A DNA stretch of 64,000 bases from Siphonodentalium dalli (GCA_032622095.1 CP136066.1:102507319-102571318); one strand, 5' to 3'; shown: positions 1 through 13,706, counted from the stretch's first letter. The notes: generated by a model not told the origin, from the sequence alone. Translations and numbers: made by a program.

Positions 1-192
1 TGCTAAAATAAACCAAGAAGGCTACTTCAACTATCATAATAAAGTTACGTGCTCAGAACTACAACCGATAATCTTGCAATCGATTTAAAGAAATTCCACA
101 TTAATTTATTATCCCATTTAAACATTAAATAGATTTTAATGACATTTAAACTTTGGCGATGGATAAAAACAATACCCATATAGTTTGGGTAT

Positions 193-308
193 GTTTGACG
201 AGATACAAGGCTTATTTTCGTTCGTAAATTCAGCAAATGGGGGACCTCGCTAAAGTCCCCATTTGCTGAATCATACTCGCGAAAATAAACCTTGTATCTC
301 GTCAAACT
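193..308. repeat. Long hairpin (inverted repeat)
   Basis: Two arms of about 52 bp (193-245 and 255-307) are near-perfect reverse complements around a loop of about 9 bases. The outer ends read GTTTGACGAGATACAAGG and its complement. It looks like a short hairpin MITE; I saw no second copy in the window. Bases 1-192 hold nothing I recognise. Confidence 0.8.
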
Positions 309-494
309 ACATGGATATTCTATATATCATTCCAAAAACAAACACCGTGATTATTTTCTTTATTAAAGTGATGTGAAACATCCAGGAAGGGTGATCAAGT
401 AGAAATGGAGAATAATCTTGCTCAATGTAGTTATTTTTACGAATATTAATCCAAATTGACAACATACACCGCCATTCTGATATATCAATTAATA

Positions 495-2367
495 GTTAGG
501 GAGCCCGCATATGTTCCATTTACACTTTTGCGTACAAAAGGTTTGACCCCCTAAAGTTGGTACCAATAATGGAACATTCTGAAAAACCGATTTCTTAAGT
601 TGCGCATTCCTGGGGTTTAGGGGCCGCTGAACCCCAAAAAGTGCCAAAAATCACTTCTATTTACACTTCCGCGTACATCGATGAATTTTGGTTTGATGAT
701 ACTCCTAAGTGTACTGATTAAGAAAACACAACTTAAGAAAGGGATTTTCCTGGGGTTTTCAGATAAGAAAGGGGGTCCCATGCTGAACCCCAAAACGTGA
801 TTTTTCACTTTTTTTTATACTTTCGCGTACATCCATAATTTTTGGTCTCAAAGTACTTTGATATATACTAATTATAAAAACACAACTTAAGAAGCAACTT
901 TTCCTGGGGTTTTAAGATAAGAAGGGGGTCATCGGGTCACCCCTCAAAACGAAAAACAATCACTTTTATTTACATGATTGCATTCGTCCAACGTGTGTGT
1001 ATGTGCGTACACCCCTGGAACGTTGCACTATTACAACCAATGCATCCCTAAATCGATACGATCAACTTAAGAAATATATATTCATGTCGTTTTCTGATAA
1101 GAACGAGACTTGTCCCCCCCCCCCCCCCACAACCCGATCCATTTTCTAGAACTATAAGTGAGCCAGTTTTATAAAAATTATAGCGGGAAAATCTAGTAAA
1201 ATGTATACAAATGTATATATTTTCGTGAAGCTAAGACATAATGACACTTTTTTGGGCCAAAATTGAAACTCACCATCCAAGATGGCCACCAAAATGGCCG
1301 CCGGAAGTTGAAAATGACATTTGTTCACAAATATCTTCTAGATCAATTCATGCTGTTTGGAACTGGTTGAGTAATGCAACTTTATTTTGTGTTTTGTATA
1401 TTAACTGATAATTGGAGCAATTAAATATGCAATGATTGGGGTCCTAACCCCTTCAGATCCCTCAAAAATTCGATTTTACAGAACGCAGTACAAAATAAAA
1501 AAAAAATCACAATTGGGATTCTAGTCATATTTCAACAAGAAATGAACAGAACATTGTAATGTAAGTGAGGAATATCATTACCTATGAATATTCCAAATAT
1601 CTGGAACCATAAATCTTACCTTGGCTCAAAATGGCTGCGAAAATGGCCGCCAAAATATGGAAAATGGTAAATATTGCCCCAGGGTGTCCTGCAATCGCTT
1701 ACAAGTTGTGGTTGATGTACACAATTGACTAATCTGTTTTCTATACATTGCATACTAACATGTCTGATGCACCATGGATCATTTTTACTATTGTCACCAC
1801 TGACATCACCAGAAATATTGGATTTTTCTCTCACAAACTTGACATAAATATCGGCAAAAATTCACTTTTCAGGGTTCGATCATTTGTTCAAGTAAAATGT
1901 AACTATCTTTGGATTGAAAGGTGTTTATTGTTTTGGTCTATCTTAAATGTATCACACTACGGTGTTTATAGACTAAATTGCTCAAGATGGCTTCCAAAAT
2001 GGCAACCAAATTTGTAAAAAGTTAAAAGTTAACATATCCCGAACATTATTCTCTGCATTATCCGAAAAAAGGTGGCAAATTGTGACTCACTTGGTTATTG
2101 TACGTGTTAGTTACAATGTAATTAACTGACAACTACGTTCTATTATGTTTGTCCCAGTTCCGTATGGGGCATGACAAATTCATTTTAAAGTTGCAGTATG
2201 GAATTTTGCGGAAAACCTCTTTTGTGCTTCTGGCCATATTATTGAAAGGGAATGGGCAGAACTTTGAGACGGAACTGAGATGAGCCATGATATGTGGGTA
2301 TTCTGGCCCATTATGATAAAAAATTATCAACTGGATACAGGGTGGAAGTTAAGATGGCATCCAGGGA
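495..2367 (+). repeat. Left arm of foldback A
   Basis: This arm is the inverted partner of 4752-6576. It contains a C-run (1113-1128), YY1-like AAGATGGCC and ETS-like CCGGAAGT motifs at about 1279-1308, and a second block of AAAATGGC repeats near 1628-1660 and 1985-2005. Related arm sequence occurs in foldbacks B and C (35.4-46.1 kb) and as a solo fragment at 48.4-48.9 kb. Open frames here are short and lie in repeat sequence, so I call no gene. Confidence 0.8.
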
Positions 2368-3005
2368 GTTACTCAATGATCATAGATGATGATAATAGGT
2401 ATACACGGAGTTATTGTATGGTCATGAATGATGTGTGGGTATAAAGGGATTGCCCTGTTTGTAACGGTGGGACGTATATTTATATATGTTGTGGATGTGT
2501 TATCATTGGTGGTGTATGGGGAGTAGATTTATTATCATGGATGGCGTGTATGAGTATGGCAAGTATGGAACCTGTGAGTGGTCGTATGTGCGGATATTGG
2601 TATATCTGGAAGGGATCACCATTGGTGGTTTGCATATGTATACTTGGATTGACTCTATGGTCATGTGTACGGCGAATAGGTATACATGTAGTGGCTGTAT
2701 GGTCCATGGTGAGGTGAATATGTATACAATGAGTGACTGTATGCTCATGAATGTAGTGAATATGTATACATAGAGTGACTATATGGTCATGTGTCGGGTG
2801 TAGGTGTATACCTGGTGTTCATGCATGGTGACTCGTGGCTGTATCGTCATTTGTGGTATGTACGGGTATAACCAAGTATAGGGCTGTACGACCAGGTGTA
2901 CTAGTACATGTACGTGTATAAAGTGGGTGACTGTGTTGTCATGTGTGTGGTGTTTATGTACATATGGAGTGACTGGGGTAATGGGTGGGTTGTACATGTG
3001 TACCT
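2368..3005 (-). repeat. Minisatellite core of foldback A, left block
   Basis: Degenerate tandem units of about 41 bp contain TGACTGTATGGTCATG, GTATACATG and GTGTATATG. This is the reverse orientation of the block at 3093-4750. Frames rich in Tyr, Ile, Thr and His arise here only because the unit lacks stops in several frames. Confidence 0.8.
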
Positions 3006-3092
3006 TGGGCGGCTATCGCTTTCCACAATAACTCAAGGATATGTTAATCAATAGAGAGGTCATGTCATATCGTGGAAAGCGATAGCCACCCA
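3006..3092. repeat. Palindromic hinge of foldback A
   Basis: GGCTATCGCTTTCCAC at about 3010 is repeated as its complement at about 3074, enclosing about 50 bases with a TCAAGGATATGTTAATC motif. Minisatellite orientation reverses across it. The same junction sequence marks arm/minisatellite borders at about 36430-36465 and 39657-39705, so it is a conserved structural part of the family. Confidence 0.75.
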
Positions 3093-4750
3093 TTATCACA
3101 CAGTCATTACATATATACATAAACACCACAGACATAACAATATAGTGACCCACTGTATACATGTACACCTGACCCATGACCACGAATGACCATACAGCCA
3201 CGCGTCACAATGCAGGCACACCGGGTATACTCCTAAACATGACACATAACCATATAGTCACTCCTTGTATATCCATTCATCTCACCATTGGCCATAAGGT
3301 CATCCCCTGTATACCTATTCTCCAAACGCATGGTCAAATATACAATCAATATAAACATCAACACCACAACAATGACCATAAAGTCACTCCGGTATACATA
3401 TGCACATCACCAATGGCCATATAGCCACTCGCTTCATACACATACCCTCACCCATGTTACCTGGTATACTCCTTCACCTGACCTATGGCCATATAGTCAC
3501 CCCGTGTGTACCTATTCAAAACATTCATACACGATCATGGTCAATCCTTGTATACATATTCACCTCAACATTGGACATGTCAATCCCTGTATCCCTATTT
3601 GTCACACCATAGCCGAATAGCCACTCAAGATATACTAATACACCCCAGCCATGACATGTCAGTATAGTCACTCCATGTATGCATGTGCACCTCATCCATG
3701 GCCATATAGCCACTCGCTATATACACATGTCCCTCGCCAATGACAATAAAGCAACACGTGTGTGTACTGGTATAACCTACACATGACGATACCGACACGA
3801 GTCACCAAACAGAAACACCAGGTACATGTATACTCATACGCCTGTCACCCTCTGTATATATGTTCATTACATTTATGATCATACAGTCACTACTTGTATA
3901 CCTACATGTAACCATATCACCATTAACCATACGGTCACTACCTGTATACATATTCGACACTCATAGTCACATAACCACTCGATATACACATGCAGCCCAC
4001 CCTAGACCATAAATTCACTCCAGGTATACATGTAAACCTCACGAATGACCATTCAGCCCTTCCAGATATACAAAAAACCCGCACAAACGACCACTCAAAC
4101 AATCCATACTTGCATATACACCTCACGCATGACAATTCAGCAATTCACTGTATAATCATACACGCCATCCATGATAATACAGCTAAGCCATATACACCCA
4201 CCAATGATCATACATACACGAGATATATAAATATACATCCCACCCGTTACCACAAGGACACTCCCTATGTACCAACACGCTCGATAATGTCCACCCAGCT
4301 TACTCCAGGTATTCATATTCAATCATGACCGTACAGTCATTCCATGTATACCTATACACATTACCCGTAACCATAACATCACACACCCCATCCATGATCA
4401 TACAGACAACGCATGTACATCCCACCCATGACCTTACAGTCACTCCATATATACATAATCAACACATATATGACCATGTAGCTATATACATACACCACAC
4501 CAATGACCATACAGGCACACCGGGTGCACCCGTACTGGATATACACAATAATACACCATACAGTCACTCCATGCATACCGATTCACCTCACATCTGACCA
4601 TGACCTCTCCCTGTATACCTAGATGCATCTTACCATGGACAACCCACTCATAACCATATAGTCACTCATTGTATACCTACTCACATCAGTCATGACATAC
4701 AATAACTCCCTGTATACCTATTCACCTCACATATGATCACAGAGTAACTC
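3093..4750 (+). repeat. Minisatellite core of foldback A, right block
   Basis: About 1.65 kb of degenerate units reads roughly CATGACCATACAGTCACTCC followed by TGTATACATATTCACCTCAC, period about 41 bp. The same unit fills the cores of foldbacks B and C. Overlapping open frames at 3176-3620 and 3990-4597 translate the repeat and have no gene features. Confidence 0.8.
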
Positions 4751-4751
4751 C

Positions 4752-6576
4752 CTGGCTACGATCTTGGCATCCACACTGTATCCTGTTGACATTTATTTTT
4801 ATCATAATGGACCAGAATAGCCAAAGATTATGGTCCATCTCAGTTCTGTCTCAAAGTTCTGCCCATTTCCTTTCAATAGATATGGCCAAAATCACAAAAG
4901 AGGTTCTCGGCAAAATTACATACTCTAAAATGAATTTGTCATGCTCCATACGGAACTGGGACAACTGGGAATAGAACATGTAGTTGTCAGTTAATTAACT
5001 AACACGTATAATAACCAAGTGAGTCACAATTTGCTACCTTTTCGGATAATGCAGAGAATGTTCGGGATATATGTAAAAAAAATTACATTTTGGAAGCCAT
5101 CTTGAGCAATTTGGTCTATAAACACTGTAGTGCGACACATTTAAGATAGACCAAAGCAATAAACACCTTTCAATCCAAAGATAGTTATATTTTTTACCTG
5201 AAAAAATTGTCCAAACCTGAAAACTTAATTTTTGCCAATATTTATGTCAAGTTATTTAGAGAAAAGTCCAATATTTTTGACGATGTCATTGGTGAAAATA
5301 GTAATAATTAACCATGGTGCATCAGACATGTTAGTATTCAATGTACAGAATGCAGAATAGCCCATTTTATACATCAATACAACTTGTAAGCGATTGCAAG
5401 ACACGCTGTGTAATATTTACCATTTTCCATATTTTGGCGGCCATATTGGCAGCCATTTTGAGCCAAAGTATGAATTTTGGTTCCAGTGATTTGGAATATT
5501 CATAGGTAATGATATGCCTCACTTACATTACAAAGTTCTGCTCATTTCTTGTTGAAATATGAATAGAATCCCAATTGTATTTTTTTGTGAAATTTTATAC
5601 CGCATTCTGTACAATCGAATTTTTGAGGGATCGGACCCCAATAATTACATATTTAATTGCTCCAATAATCAGTTAACATACAACACACAAAATAAAGTTG
5701 CATTACTCAACCAGTTCCAAACAGCATGAATTGATCTAGAAGATATTTGTGAAAAAATGTCATATTTTCAACTTCCGGCGGCCATTTTGGTGGCCATCTT
5801 GGATGGTGAGTTTCAATTTTGGCCCAAAAAAGTGTCATTATGTCTTAGCTTCACGAAAATATATACATTTGTATACATTTTACTAGATTTTCCGCTATAA
5901 TTTTCATAAAACTGGCTCACTTATAGTTCTAGAAAATGGATCGGGTTGGGGGGGGGGTAACAAGTCTCGTTCTTATCAGAAAACGACATGAATATATATT
6001 TCTTAAGTTGATCGTATCGATTTAGGGATGTATTGGTTGTAATAGTGCAACGTTCCAGGGGTGTACGCACATACACACACGTTGGACGAATGCAATCATG
6101 TAAATAAAAGTGATTTTTTACGTTTTGGGGGGTGACCCGATGACCCCCTTCTTATCTTAAAACCCCAGGAAAAGTTGCTTCTTAAGTTGTGTTTTTATAA
6201 TTAGTATATATCAAAGTACTTTGAGACAAAAAATTATGGATGTACGCGAAAGTATAAAAAAAGTGAAAAATCACGTTTTGGGGTTCAGCATGGGACCCCC
6301 TTTCTTATCTGAAAACCCCAGGAAAATCCCTTTCTTAAGTTGTGTTTTCTTTATCGGTACACTTAGGAGTATCATCAAACCAAAATTCATCGATGTACGC
6401 GGAAGTGTAAATAGAAGTGATTTTTGGCACTTTTTGGGGTTCAGCGGCCCCTAAACCCCAGGAATGCGCAACTTAAGAAATCGGTTTTTCAGAATGTTCC
6501 ATTATTGGTACCAACTTTAGGGGGTCAAACCTTTTGTACGCAAAAGTGTAAATGGAACATATGCGGGCTCCCTAAC
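4752..6576 (-). repeat. Right arm of foldback A
   Basis: Reverse complement of 495-2367, with small indels and substitutions (for example the G-run near 5946-5956 pairs with the C-run at 1113-1128). Arm divergence is modest by eye. The ETS-like and YY1-like motifs recur in complement at about 5771-5801. Confidence 0.8.
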
Positions 6577-7208
6577 TATAAATGCAATGACTCTCATTTG
6601 TGTTTGTTTATCGCCGATAGTTGCATCCCGAATCCAGATGTAAATATTTACAATTTCAGACGATCTTTTCTATGGAATGGTATTCTCGATTTCTTTGAAA
6701 TTTTCGGCGATGTTAGTAGAATCCTTTAGTCTCCAGGTTGGCATAGTGACCGAGTACTAACTTGTCAGTTTCACGTTCCCGAACAAGTCCATAATATGTC
6801 TTTAATCCTTTCTATACTAAATACTCATTGATGAGCAGTTTCCTTGAACTTCTTATCTGAACATTTCCCACTAATGAATAGGATTCCTTCATCTCTTTCT
6901 ATTTTTTGTCATCTGCTCATATTTCATGAACACCCCTCCAGATGAATAGACCCTTCCCCATGTATAATTTTATGACTGAGTGGGAGAATATATTTAGTAT
7001 CAAGCTCCAGGCAGAGTTATCTCTCATCGCAGTAGTAACGGAGAGGGCGCTGCGTGGAGTTTGATTAAGTATAGGGCCTAACCCATGCACTGCTGAATGG
7101 TTTCTACTTTCGAGTGGTCTGTTCTTTATTTACTGGGGTGTTCAGATAACAAAAGCAGAATGAAAACATCCCAGGGATTCCCAGTTGTAGGTGTGATTGC
7201 CTAATAAG
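6577..7208. other. Flank of foldback A, part of a segmental duplication
   Basis: The sequences just outside foldback A (about 363-492 and 6579 onward) together match 11700-12260, for example TCGCCGATAG, AGATGTAAATATTTACAATT and AACAAGTCCATAATATGTC in the same order. The two segments are therefore paralogous intronic DNA and only this copy carries the insertion. No coding exon is visible. Confidence 0.75.
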
Positions 7209-7625
7209 TTAAAGGTACTCAATCCGATCAGAGGGTCCCCATATCATCAAGATACAACAACAACACTTCTTCAAAATACGCTTTAGTTATCAGAATCGAT
7301 TCATTGCAACAAAATAATGCTAACCACAATCAATTACGGTATCAAATTTCCCAAAACGTGTTATTTATTACCATTTTGTTCAACGAAATATGGCCGTATT
7401 ATCACTTGAGTATTCACGAAATTACGCCGTATTACCACTTGTTTTTAGAGTTATCCATCTTCATCCGTAATTTTTTGATGGCGTGTTTCTGGGCCACAAA
7501 CAATTGAAATAACAAACTTAAAAAATCGGTATCTGATCACTCTGAGTGAGCTTTGAGATATTTTTTGCCCCCGAAGCTAAAGAGATAGTAATTTACGGGT
7601 GTTTAATCGGATTGAATACCTTTAA
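7209..7625 (-). mobile_element. TTAA-flanked MITE, family 1
   Basis: Flanked by TTAA (7209-7212, 7622-7625), with terminal inverted repeats AGGTACTCAATCCGATCA and complement. Other copies lie at 10505-10953, 13132-13587, 28603-29059, 52779-53141 and (partial) about 14890-15115. The TTAA target duplication is the hallmark of piggyBac-type transposition, so this is probably a non-autonomous piggyBac-group element; no transposase is present. Confidence 0.8.
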
Positions 7626-8159
7626 CACCAGGCTCAGGCTGTTTGTTAATTTGTGTATTAAGTGAAGAGCCCTACATAGGAATGAACGGGACTCAAGTAA
7701 CTCCCACTGAAGTCGGTATAGGGTCTCTGTTGGTGGGGGTGTCCCCTTTAAAATTGGATTGCAACTTTCCAACTAAACTAATACCTCAAACTTTCCAACA
7801 GTTGGAAATTTTCAATCAGCCACCCCTAAGGTTGGAACTGATGGCCATTTCAAACCACAATTTTGACCATCTGATGGCCATTTCAAACTGACGGCCATTT
7901 CAAACCACAATTTTGACCAAAAGTAGAAAAATATGGTACTGTTGGTCTAGTAAAAACAACAAATCCCCCCCCCCCCCCGGAAGGAGTACTATTTATTGCA
8001 GGGATATGTTCAGATAATAAGTTCAACAAACGATTTATGTTGAACTTATTATCTGAATATTTTCTAACTACTCGTCAATTTAGTATATGAAGGGTTACAT
8101 AATGATGCCTGGAATTGTTTTTTTAGTTATCTCTAGCGGCTAAATTTAAGACGTTATAT
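7626..8159. repeat. Gene-free stretch with short repeats and a hairpin
   Basis: Holds about three tandem copies of a roughly 30-bp unit, GGCCATTTCAAACCACAATT (about 7840-7920), a C-run near 7966-7978, and a hairpin at about 8005-8060 (ATATGTTCAGATAATAAG paired with its complement). No exon is seen. Confidence 0.6.
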
Positions 8160-8170
8160 GATACACTTCC

Positions 8171-8614
8171 AAGTCTGAGTTTAGTGTGTCTGTCATTTGC
8201 AGAATGAGGTCCCTAGAGGGTGAATTTAGTGACGCTATCCCGCACAGTGGGCTAGCATCACCAAATCCACCCTTTGGTGGCTTCATTCTGCATGGCATCA
8301 TCTGCTATGTGAGAAATATACTCAGATTGAAGTTCCCAAATTGTGAATATTGTGATGTACACTCACTGGGAACCTCGATTATACAACGTGTCGTCTACTA
8401 ATTTGGGGATATTGAGAAACTAAACTAAAAAAGAAATAGAATCTATGTGAATAAGTTTCTATAGAAATTTGATAATAAAGAAACTTTCCAGAGAAGATGA
8501 GGCCTAAGCAGAATGAGGTCCCCAGGGGTGAATTTAGTGATGCTAGCTCGCATCAGTAAATTCACCCTCTGGGTACCCCATTCTGCAAATGACAGGTACA
8601 CTAAACTCAGACTT
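8171..8614. mobile_element. Hairpin MITE (GAATGAGGTCC family) with 11-bp target duplication
   Basis: Terminal inverted repeats AAGTCTGAGTTTAGTGTGTC and complement enclose paired blocks containing GCAGAATGAGGTCCC. The flanks are GATACACTTCC (8160-8170) and GATACACTTGC (8615-8625), an 11-bp direct repeat with one mismatch, the length expected for Mutator-like or similar transposases. The right flank directly precedes the AG acceptor of gene 1 at 8626-8627. Relatives lie near 20595-20893, 50880-51300 and 62037-62360. Confidence 0.75.
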
Positions 8615-8627
8615 GATACACTTGCAG

Positions 8628-8927
8628 GTTGACATCGCACGGAAGGTCAGATTCACTCCGAAGTCATACATAAGGATGTTCTACCACTACTACAGGAGGG
8701 AAGTTGCTATGCTTGCTCCAGGTCGTTCACTGGGTCCAGTGCATCTATACAATGACACTTATTTTGTTAGTGATATTGGATATGGTAGCTTGGAGGCAGT
8801 TATCGTAGATGCAGTGTATTACTCCAAGAGACACAGGAAGAAATTGATATTACCCCAAAAATCAGGCCTTTCTATGGACAAATTTTATGACTACCTTGTT
8901 ACTTCTGGTGTTCCTTATAAAGTTAAG
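8628..8927 (+). CDS. Gene 1, first visible exon
   Basis: Acceptor ATACACTTGCAG before 8628 and strong donor GTAAGT at 8928. Exactly 100 codons, phase 0 at both ends. Contains HLYNDTYFVSDIGYGSLEAV and VYYSKRHRKKLILPQKSG, a dense mix of hydrophobic and aromatic residues typical of a folded domain. The open frame extends a few codons into the intron on each side. A MITE ends 13 bases before the exon. Confidence 0.75.
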
Positions 8928-11900
8928 GTAAGTTTTTTTTATAGCCACCATCATTCACTCACTTTAACAGTACCTTAATATAAAGTTAAAGATTGGGCTA
9001 AGTTAAAGGCACACATCATGGAAACGAAGCTTCTTATATTCAGTTTCATCTTTAATTCGAAGTGATGACACAGTAGGTTTGGACACTGGAGTGAATATAA
9101 CAAGAAGGTGGTAGCTAGAATTTGATATTTTTTTGGTGTTACGTACAGTAATGCCCTAAACAATCGACTAAACTTAACCACAGCAGACTTATGGGTGATT
9201 TGTCATGATTTAGTCGGAAATATGGCTTGTTGCCATTCATCGGAAAGCTCTCGCGGATGTATCTTTGCGTGTCTCATTGTTGCAGTATGTAACTTTTATG
9301 ACCGCTGTAATTGCTTTCGATGTTTAGGTGTGGACAATGGTTAGGCCACTCTTGAAGGTTTTATTGCGGGAACACAATGCATAATATAACAGCTAACATT
9401 GCTGAATAAGTATGTCCCAGTATCGATTAGTAGATTTTTGTATGCATTTAGAGGCTTTCTGGTGTGGTGAACCAAAATGTTTTATATTATCTACATATGC
9501 CTAATAATATGATCTTGACGGCGTTACCATTTCTGATTATAGTTTTCTTGTATGTTTATATTGCCACATTAATGGCCCACTGGAATGCATATATTCGATT
9601 CGAAATTTGAATAAAATTGCGAATATCACCCCCTGATTTGATTGGTTTATATGTGTTGATAAATTACAGGTCTGCATTTAACGTTTCAATGGTATTTGAT
9701 TGGTTTATACGTGTAGATAAATTACAGGTCTGCAATTAACGTTACAATGATATTATAACGTGTTTTATTGATTTTTGATTAGAATAAGCTCGATGGGGTG
9801 GATTGGATGGGGTGGAGATGCCATTGCTTGGATAAATTGATCAAATATGTTAGTTTTCCGAGCGATGGTAAATGGGGGATAATTCTATTATTCCCTTGTC
9901 TCTTGTATATCACCATCACCAAAAGCAAACAAGTACATTAAAATGGCGCATAAGGGAAATGTGGGTTGGGGAGCAAACGGATCGTGTTACAAGCCCCTGC
10001 GGACGGGTGTAATATTTTTAAGAAAATCATCCTAATAATACTGAAACGATACAGGTGTTATGAACTTTGTCATGAAATATAAACACAATTGGATGTCAAT
10101 GATTTTAGTTATCACATCACATCAGATAGTATGTGCATGGTTCGGTTGTAAGTGGTTACTATTTTCCAAACTGACCAACTGACACATCAGCATTCAATAT
10201 ATGATATATTGTAATTTGGTCTAGCTCTGCCACACACTCAATGTTCCAATAACTGTGGAGCGGTGTGTACTTTACATATAGTTGTGCACCTTATATCATT
10301 GGTGATTAATTTCTTTCACAATATGACTTAAATTGAGATTCGGCAAAGAAGGGGTCTCACGGTGTGTAATAATAATTAATAGCCCTATGACTAGAAAGGA
10401 AAGGCAGAGAATATGTGAGTGGCTCCATATTTCATTCTTTAATCATAACCAGAAAAAAATATTTGAGTTATTGATGGCATGTCTCAATGGGATGGTTGGA
10501 AATGATTAGAGATGCATAACCCGAATTGATGCTCCCAAATTACTCTTTCTTTTGCTTGGGGAGGGGGGTAAAATATTTGATTTCAGTCAAGGAACCCACC
10601 CATCAAAGTTCAGAGTGATCAGATATAAATTTTTGAAATTTGTTATCTCCTGACTTAAGTAATTTTTGGCGGCCGGCAAATATTTGTCAAGCCGACAGTC
10701 TCGGACCAAATTGCGGATGAAGATGGATAACTTTATAATCGAGTGGCTTTGGGTGTTAGATATTTGACAATCGGGACTTATTTCGTTTTATCAAAATGTT
10801 GATAAATAACACGTTTTGGGCAATTTTATACTATAGTTGACCATGGTTAGCATTATTTTTGGGCAATTAATCGATTCTGAACTGAAGCGGCATTTCAAAA
10901 AATGTTGTTGGAATATTATATGGGGACCATAGGATCGGATTGAGTACCTTTAACATTTTCAAAAACAATCAATCAATACCAAAATCAATACCAAAATCAT
11001 TACATGTGAAGAGTGTGTCAGCATAAACCGGCACATAAAATATAAACATGATCGGATAAAAATACTTGAATTATCGCGTCGGATGGCACATGTCCATGGG
11101 ATGTATGGAAAGTGTTCACATTTTCTAAACCGATAAATCGATCGATACCAAAAACTAGACAGGTAGGTGACGCCATGATGCGATAGAAAATACTTATGTT
11201 ATCGCATCGGATAGCATGTGTCTATGGGCGACAGATGGGCAGAACAGACTAATAATGGGTGGCTGATCTGGGCGTCCGAATTATGTGTAATATACATGAT
11301 ATGGGTACACATAAAAACCGATTATAAACTGATGAAATAGAAAATTTGGAAAATAAATTCCATAAACATTTATCAAAATATTGAGGTTTCTTTTACAATT
11401 ATACTACATGAAGCTTGAAAATCGCCATGTGTATCTATTAAATTTCAGATCATACGGCTGTCCACAGCGCAGAATATTCTGGAAATAAAAAAGTTTCGTG
11501 GAGATCATACGGAGGAGATAATGAAGCAGCTTGAAGACTATGATTCTGAGATTAGAAAGCAAATGACAAAAATCAGACATAATGTCACTAGTCCACATTA
11601 CAATTACAGACTCGAGCCTTTTGAAATTGCCCCAAGATCAGGTAATTATTCATTTATGTATACTTGTAATCATATAATTGGCTTGTTATTGTTATTTCAT
11701 GATAAATTAAAGTGATGTGAAAACTCCGGTAGGCTGATCAAATAGAAATAGAGAATAATCTTGTTCAAAGTAGTTATTGTCTACAAATATTAATCCAAAT
11801 TGACAAAACAGACCATCATTCCGATATATTAATTATTCTGGATGGCGAAATCATTTGTGTCAGTTGATCGCCGATAGCTGCGTCCCGAATCAAGATGTAA

Positions 11901-13706
11901 ATATTTACAATTGCATGTACATGTAGTTCAGGCGATGATTTCTATGGAGTGGTATGGTGGATTTCTTTCAATTTTTCGGAGATGTTAGTAGAATGCTACA
12001 TTCCACAGGTTGGCACAGCGATTGAGTACTAACATCAATTTCTAGCACCCGAACAAGTCCATAATATGTCGAAGTTACATGTATATATGTAGAGAAAAAA
12101 TCCCAGTACTGGTTAGAATTGAATTTACTTCTATAAATATACATTTGAATGGTCTATTCTTTACTTGCTGAGATATTCTGATAATATGAGCTAACAAGAT
12201 GCCCAGAAACAGCATATGAATTCCCATTAATTCATTTGTAGGATAGTTAGATAACAAATTAACATGTTCAACAAATATCAGATAATAAGTTCATCAAACA
12301 TCCCTAGGATAGAAATAATATTATTACATATTAGTGAGTATTCTGTTAACGATATATCCATGGTTCCAGGCTAATTGTTTCGAAACCGATTTCACTTTTT
12401 AATTTGACTGCAGTGTATACAATATCATGTTTGAAATGAGATGTCCACATGAAAGATGACATACAGTGATCCATAGTTTTGATGTTTTGTTAAATTTCCA
12501 ATAAAAAAATGATATTCTTCGGTATTTATAGGTCTAGTTTATATGTCATATTTTGTTTTCAATATTTTCTCAACAGAGCAAACAATGATGATATATTATA
12601 TTTGATGTTGTTGTAAAAGGTGGTTTGGATTCCTGAATACATCAGGGGTAAATTAATTTATGAAACCAGCAACTCCTGATTCTTAACCCTTTCATGGCAG
12701 GAGCTGCGCTGGTGCAGCATTAAAGATCATGTGCCAGTTCATTCTCTTACATATGCGAGTTTCCCGAAGGGAGCCTCGCATATATAAGAGACTGAACTGT
12801 CTTATATACAAGGTCAAGATAAATATTGTTAGGCCAAAGTATTCTCTTATATATGGGAGGATCCCTATGGGCGACTCGCATATATAAGAAAATGCATTGA
12901 CAAAGGGTTTTCGCAAAATTTCAAGAAGCTCCAATCATGGAAAGGTTAACGATATGTTCAGGGTTCCAGGCTAATTGTTTCGAAATCAATCTCACTTTTT
13001 AATTTTACTCCAGTGTATCAAATATCATGTTTGAAATTCGATGTGCCAAATGAAAGTTGCATTTTTATTTTATATTTATATACAGTAACCGATAGTTTCG
13101 ATGTTCTAGAGGGACACCACAAATTATGTTGTTAAAGATGCATTATCCGAATTAACGCTCCTAAATTACTAAATGGCTTCGGGGGTAACAAAAATATTTG
13201 ATTCGAGTCGAGGAACCCACCCATCAAAGCTCAGAGTGATCAGATATCGATTTTTTATGTTATTTCTCGAGATGTGCAATTATTTGTGGCCCAGAAAAAT
13301 GTCGTCAAACGGACAAAATTGCGGATGAAGATGGATAAATCTAAAATCGAGTGGCAATACGGCCAAATTTCGTGATACTCAAGTGATAATATGGCCCTAT
13401 TTCGTTGAAGAAAATGTTGACAAATAATATGTTTGGGAAATTTGATACCATAGTTGACAGTGGTTAGCATTATTTTGTTGCAATTTATCGATTCTGATAA
13501 CTAAATCGTATTTTGAAGAAATGTTGTTGTTGTTGTTGTTGTATCTTGATGATATGGGGACCGTCTAATCAGATTGAGTACCTTTAATTTTCCAATAACA
13601 AAATGATATTCTTTGGTATTTATAGGTCTAATTTATATGTCATATTTTGTGTTCAATATTTGCTCAACAGAACAAAGCAAACAATGATGTTAAATTATAT
13701 TTGCAG

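Larger units (their letters stand above)
495..6576. mobile_element. Giant foldback element A (about 6.1 kb)
   Basis: The ends are inverted copies: GTTAGGGAGCCCGCATATG at 495 and its complement ending at 6576, each flanked by TA (493-494, 6577-6578). The arms pair over about 1.8 kb (495-2367 against 4752-6576). The middle is a degenerate minisatellite of about 41-bp units whose orientation flips near 3010-3090. No transposase-like frame is present, so it must be non-autonomous and mobilised in trans, or generated by recombination. A paralogous genomic segment near 11.7-12.1 kb lacks the element, which shows it is an insertion. A TA flank would fit Tc1/mariner-type target use, but the superfamily is unproven. 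Confidence 0.85.

Noticed and set aside
2486-4597. Many overlapping 60-112 codon frames on both strands
   Set aside because: They translate the 41-bp minisatellite (repeating Tyr, Ile, His, Thr words), overlap one another on both strands, and lack splice or start context.
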